5,290 nt of DNA from an uncultured Actinomycetes bacterium (GTDB lineage: Bacteria > Actinomycetota > Thermoleophilia > Gaiellales > F1-60-MAGs149). A model generated the notes under the pieces. The model saw nothing but the letters and a program-made list of their open reading frames with translations, ran no database searches and had not been told where the DNA came from. The DNA lies in assembly GCA_903873565.1 (NCBI GenBank), contig CAIQOY010000212.1:1-5290 (forward strand), given 5' to 3'. A program made the translations under genes and the position numbers. This document shows, piece after piece, positions 4,695 through 5,290 of the stretch; the first letter of the stretch is position 1, and each line of letters opens with the position of its first letter.

Positions 4695-5290
4695 GTGGCC
4701 GCCCTCCGCTCCGACATCCGCTGGGGGCCCGTGGTCCTGCTCGAGTCGGCCAACGTGCTGTCGGGGATCGGCAACGGCATCGTCGTGATCGCGATCCCGC
4801 TGCTCGTCCTGCGCGAGACGGGCTCCGCGGCCCTCTACGGGCTGATCGCGGTGCTCGCCGTCCTGCCGAGCCTCGTCGCGCTGCCCTTCATCGGGGCCAT
4901 GATCGACCGCTACGGCCCGCGCTGGAACAGCGTCGCCTCCGACCTCGCCTCGGCGGCGTCGGTGCTGGCGCTGCCGCTGCTCCTGGCCCTCGACCTCCTG
5001 TCCGTGCCGCTGATCGTCCTGCTCGCCGTCCTCGGCGCCGTCATCGACCCCGCCGGCTACACGGCCCGCAAGGCCGCGATCGCCCCCGCGGCGCGGGCCT
5101 CCGGCGTGCGCACGGACGCGGTCAACGGGGTCCACGACGCCCTCTTCGGGCTCGGCTGGGCCGGCGGGCCGCCGCTCGGGGCCCTGCTCGTCGCGTTCGG
5201 CGGGGTCTCCGCCGCGTTCCTCGTCGCCGGTGCGCTGGGGCTCGCGGCCGCCCTGGCGATGGCCGGCCTGCGCGCCGCCGGACGTCCGGA
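4695..5290 (+). CDS. MFS transporter, N-terminal part (3' end outside the window)
   Basis: The first 198 residues of a major facilitator superfamily inner-membrane carrier, still open at the right edge. Hydrophobic segments at about 11-39, 45-68, 83-100, 102-118 and 145-195 fit the first six helices. The loop between helices 2 and 3 carries the MFS motif A, here GAMIDRYGPRW (G67, D71, R72, G74, R76). The segment after helix 4 (DPAGYTARKAAIAPAA) and the VNGVHDALFGLGWAGGPPLGALL stretch resemble DHA1/MFS_1 drug-efflux carriers, where this helix-5 region has a Gly/Pro-rich motif. Together with the divergent TetR repressor and shared operator, export of a toxic small molecule by proton antiport is the best guess. 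The substrate is not readable. GTG is chosen as start because TAGGAT lies 6 nt upstream and no hydrophobic sequence precedes it. Confidence 0.92.
   Translation, partial: MAALRSDIRWGPVVLLESANVLSGIGNGIVVIAIPLLVLRETGSAALYGLIAVLAVLPSLVALPFIGAMIDRYGPRWNSVASDLASAASVLALPLLLALDLLSVPLIVLLAVLGAVIDPAGYTARKAAIAPAARASGVRTDAVNGVHDALFGLGWAGGPPLGALLVAFGGVSAAFLVAGALGLAAALAMAGLRAAGRP

Noticed and set aside
4500..5135. Minus-strand open frame opposite the MFS gene
   Set aside because: Its translation is His/Asp/Gln/Arg-rich without domain features. It crosses the TetR operator and start, while the plus strand encodes a clear MFS protein.

Overview
The window is very GC-rich, with strong G/C preference at third codon positions. 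Protein types and promoter style fit an actinomycete-like, high-GC Gram-positive bacterium. Thermoleophilia (Solirubrobacterales-type) is a reasonable guess, but the sequence alone does not prove it. Coding density is high, no stretch over 300 bases lacks a gene, and I see no tRNA, rRNA, CRISPR, IS element or attachment site.

Layout, left to right. (1) The 3' part of a tandem-domain GNAT acetyltransferase (+), whose true start lies left of the window. (2) Converging on it with a 6-bp gap, a histone-deacetylase-family amidohydrolase (-). (3) Divergent from that, an aquaporin-type MIP channel (+) with a strong Shine-Dalgarno. The 94-bp gap between them holds a perfect 20-bp palindrome and a second small hairpin. 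(4) Convergent with the aquaporin across a nested hairpin terminator, a 67-aa small conserved protein (-). (5) Divergent from it, a two-gene unit (+): an uncharacterised, mostly helical 232-aa protein overlapping by ATGA with an SDR whose active site matches 2,4-dienoyl-CoA reductase. (6) Converging on the SDR, a TetR-family repressor (-). (7) Divergent from it, an MFS transporter (+) cut by the right edge.

The clearest circuits are two. The TetR/MFS pair has a 55-bp intergenic region carrying mirror-image promoters built around a perfect 16-bp palindrome, the usual architecture of an autoregulated, effector-inducible efflux module. The translationally coupled unknown/dienoyl-CoA reductase pair suggests an auxiliary step in unsaturated fatty acid beta-oxidation. 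Four starts (2510-, 2588+, 4639-, 4695+) have a TANNNT -10 hexamer only 6-7 nt upstream and no Shine-Dalgarno, which points to leaderless transcripts.

I found no obviously new multi-gene defence or mobile system. The most interesting items are the TIP-like selectivity filter predicted for the aquaporin, the symmetric TetR/MFS operator-promoter, the leaderless start pattern, the palindrome between the deacetylase and aquaporin genes, and the unknown gene coupled to the reductase.
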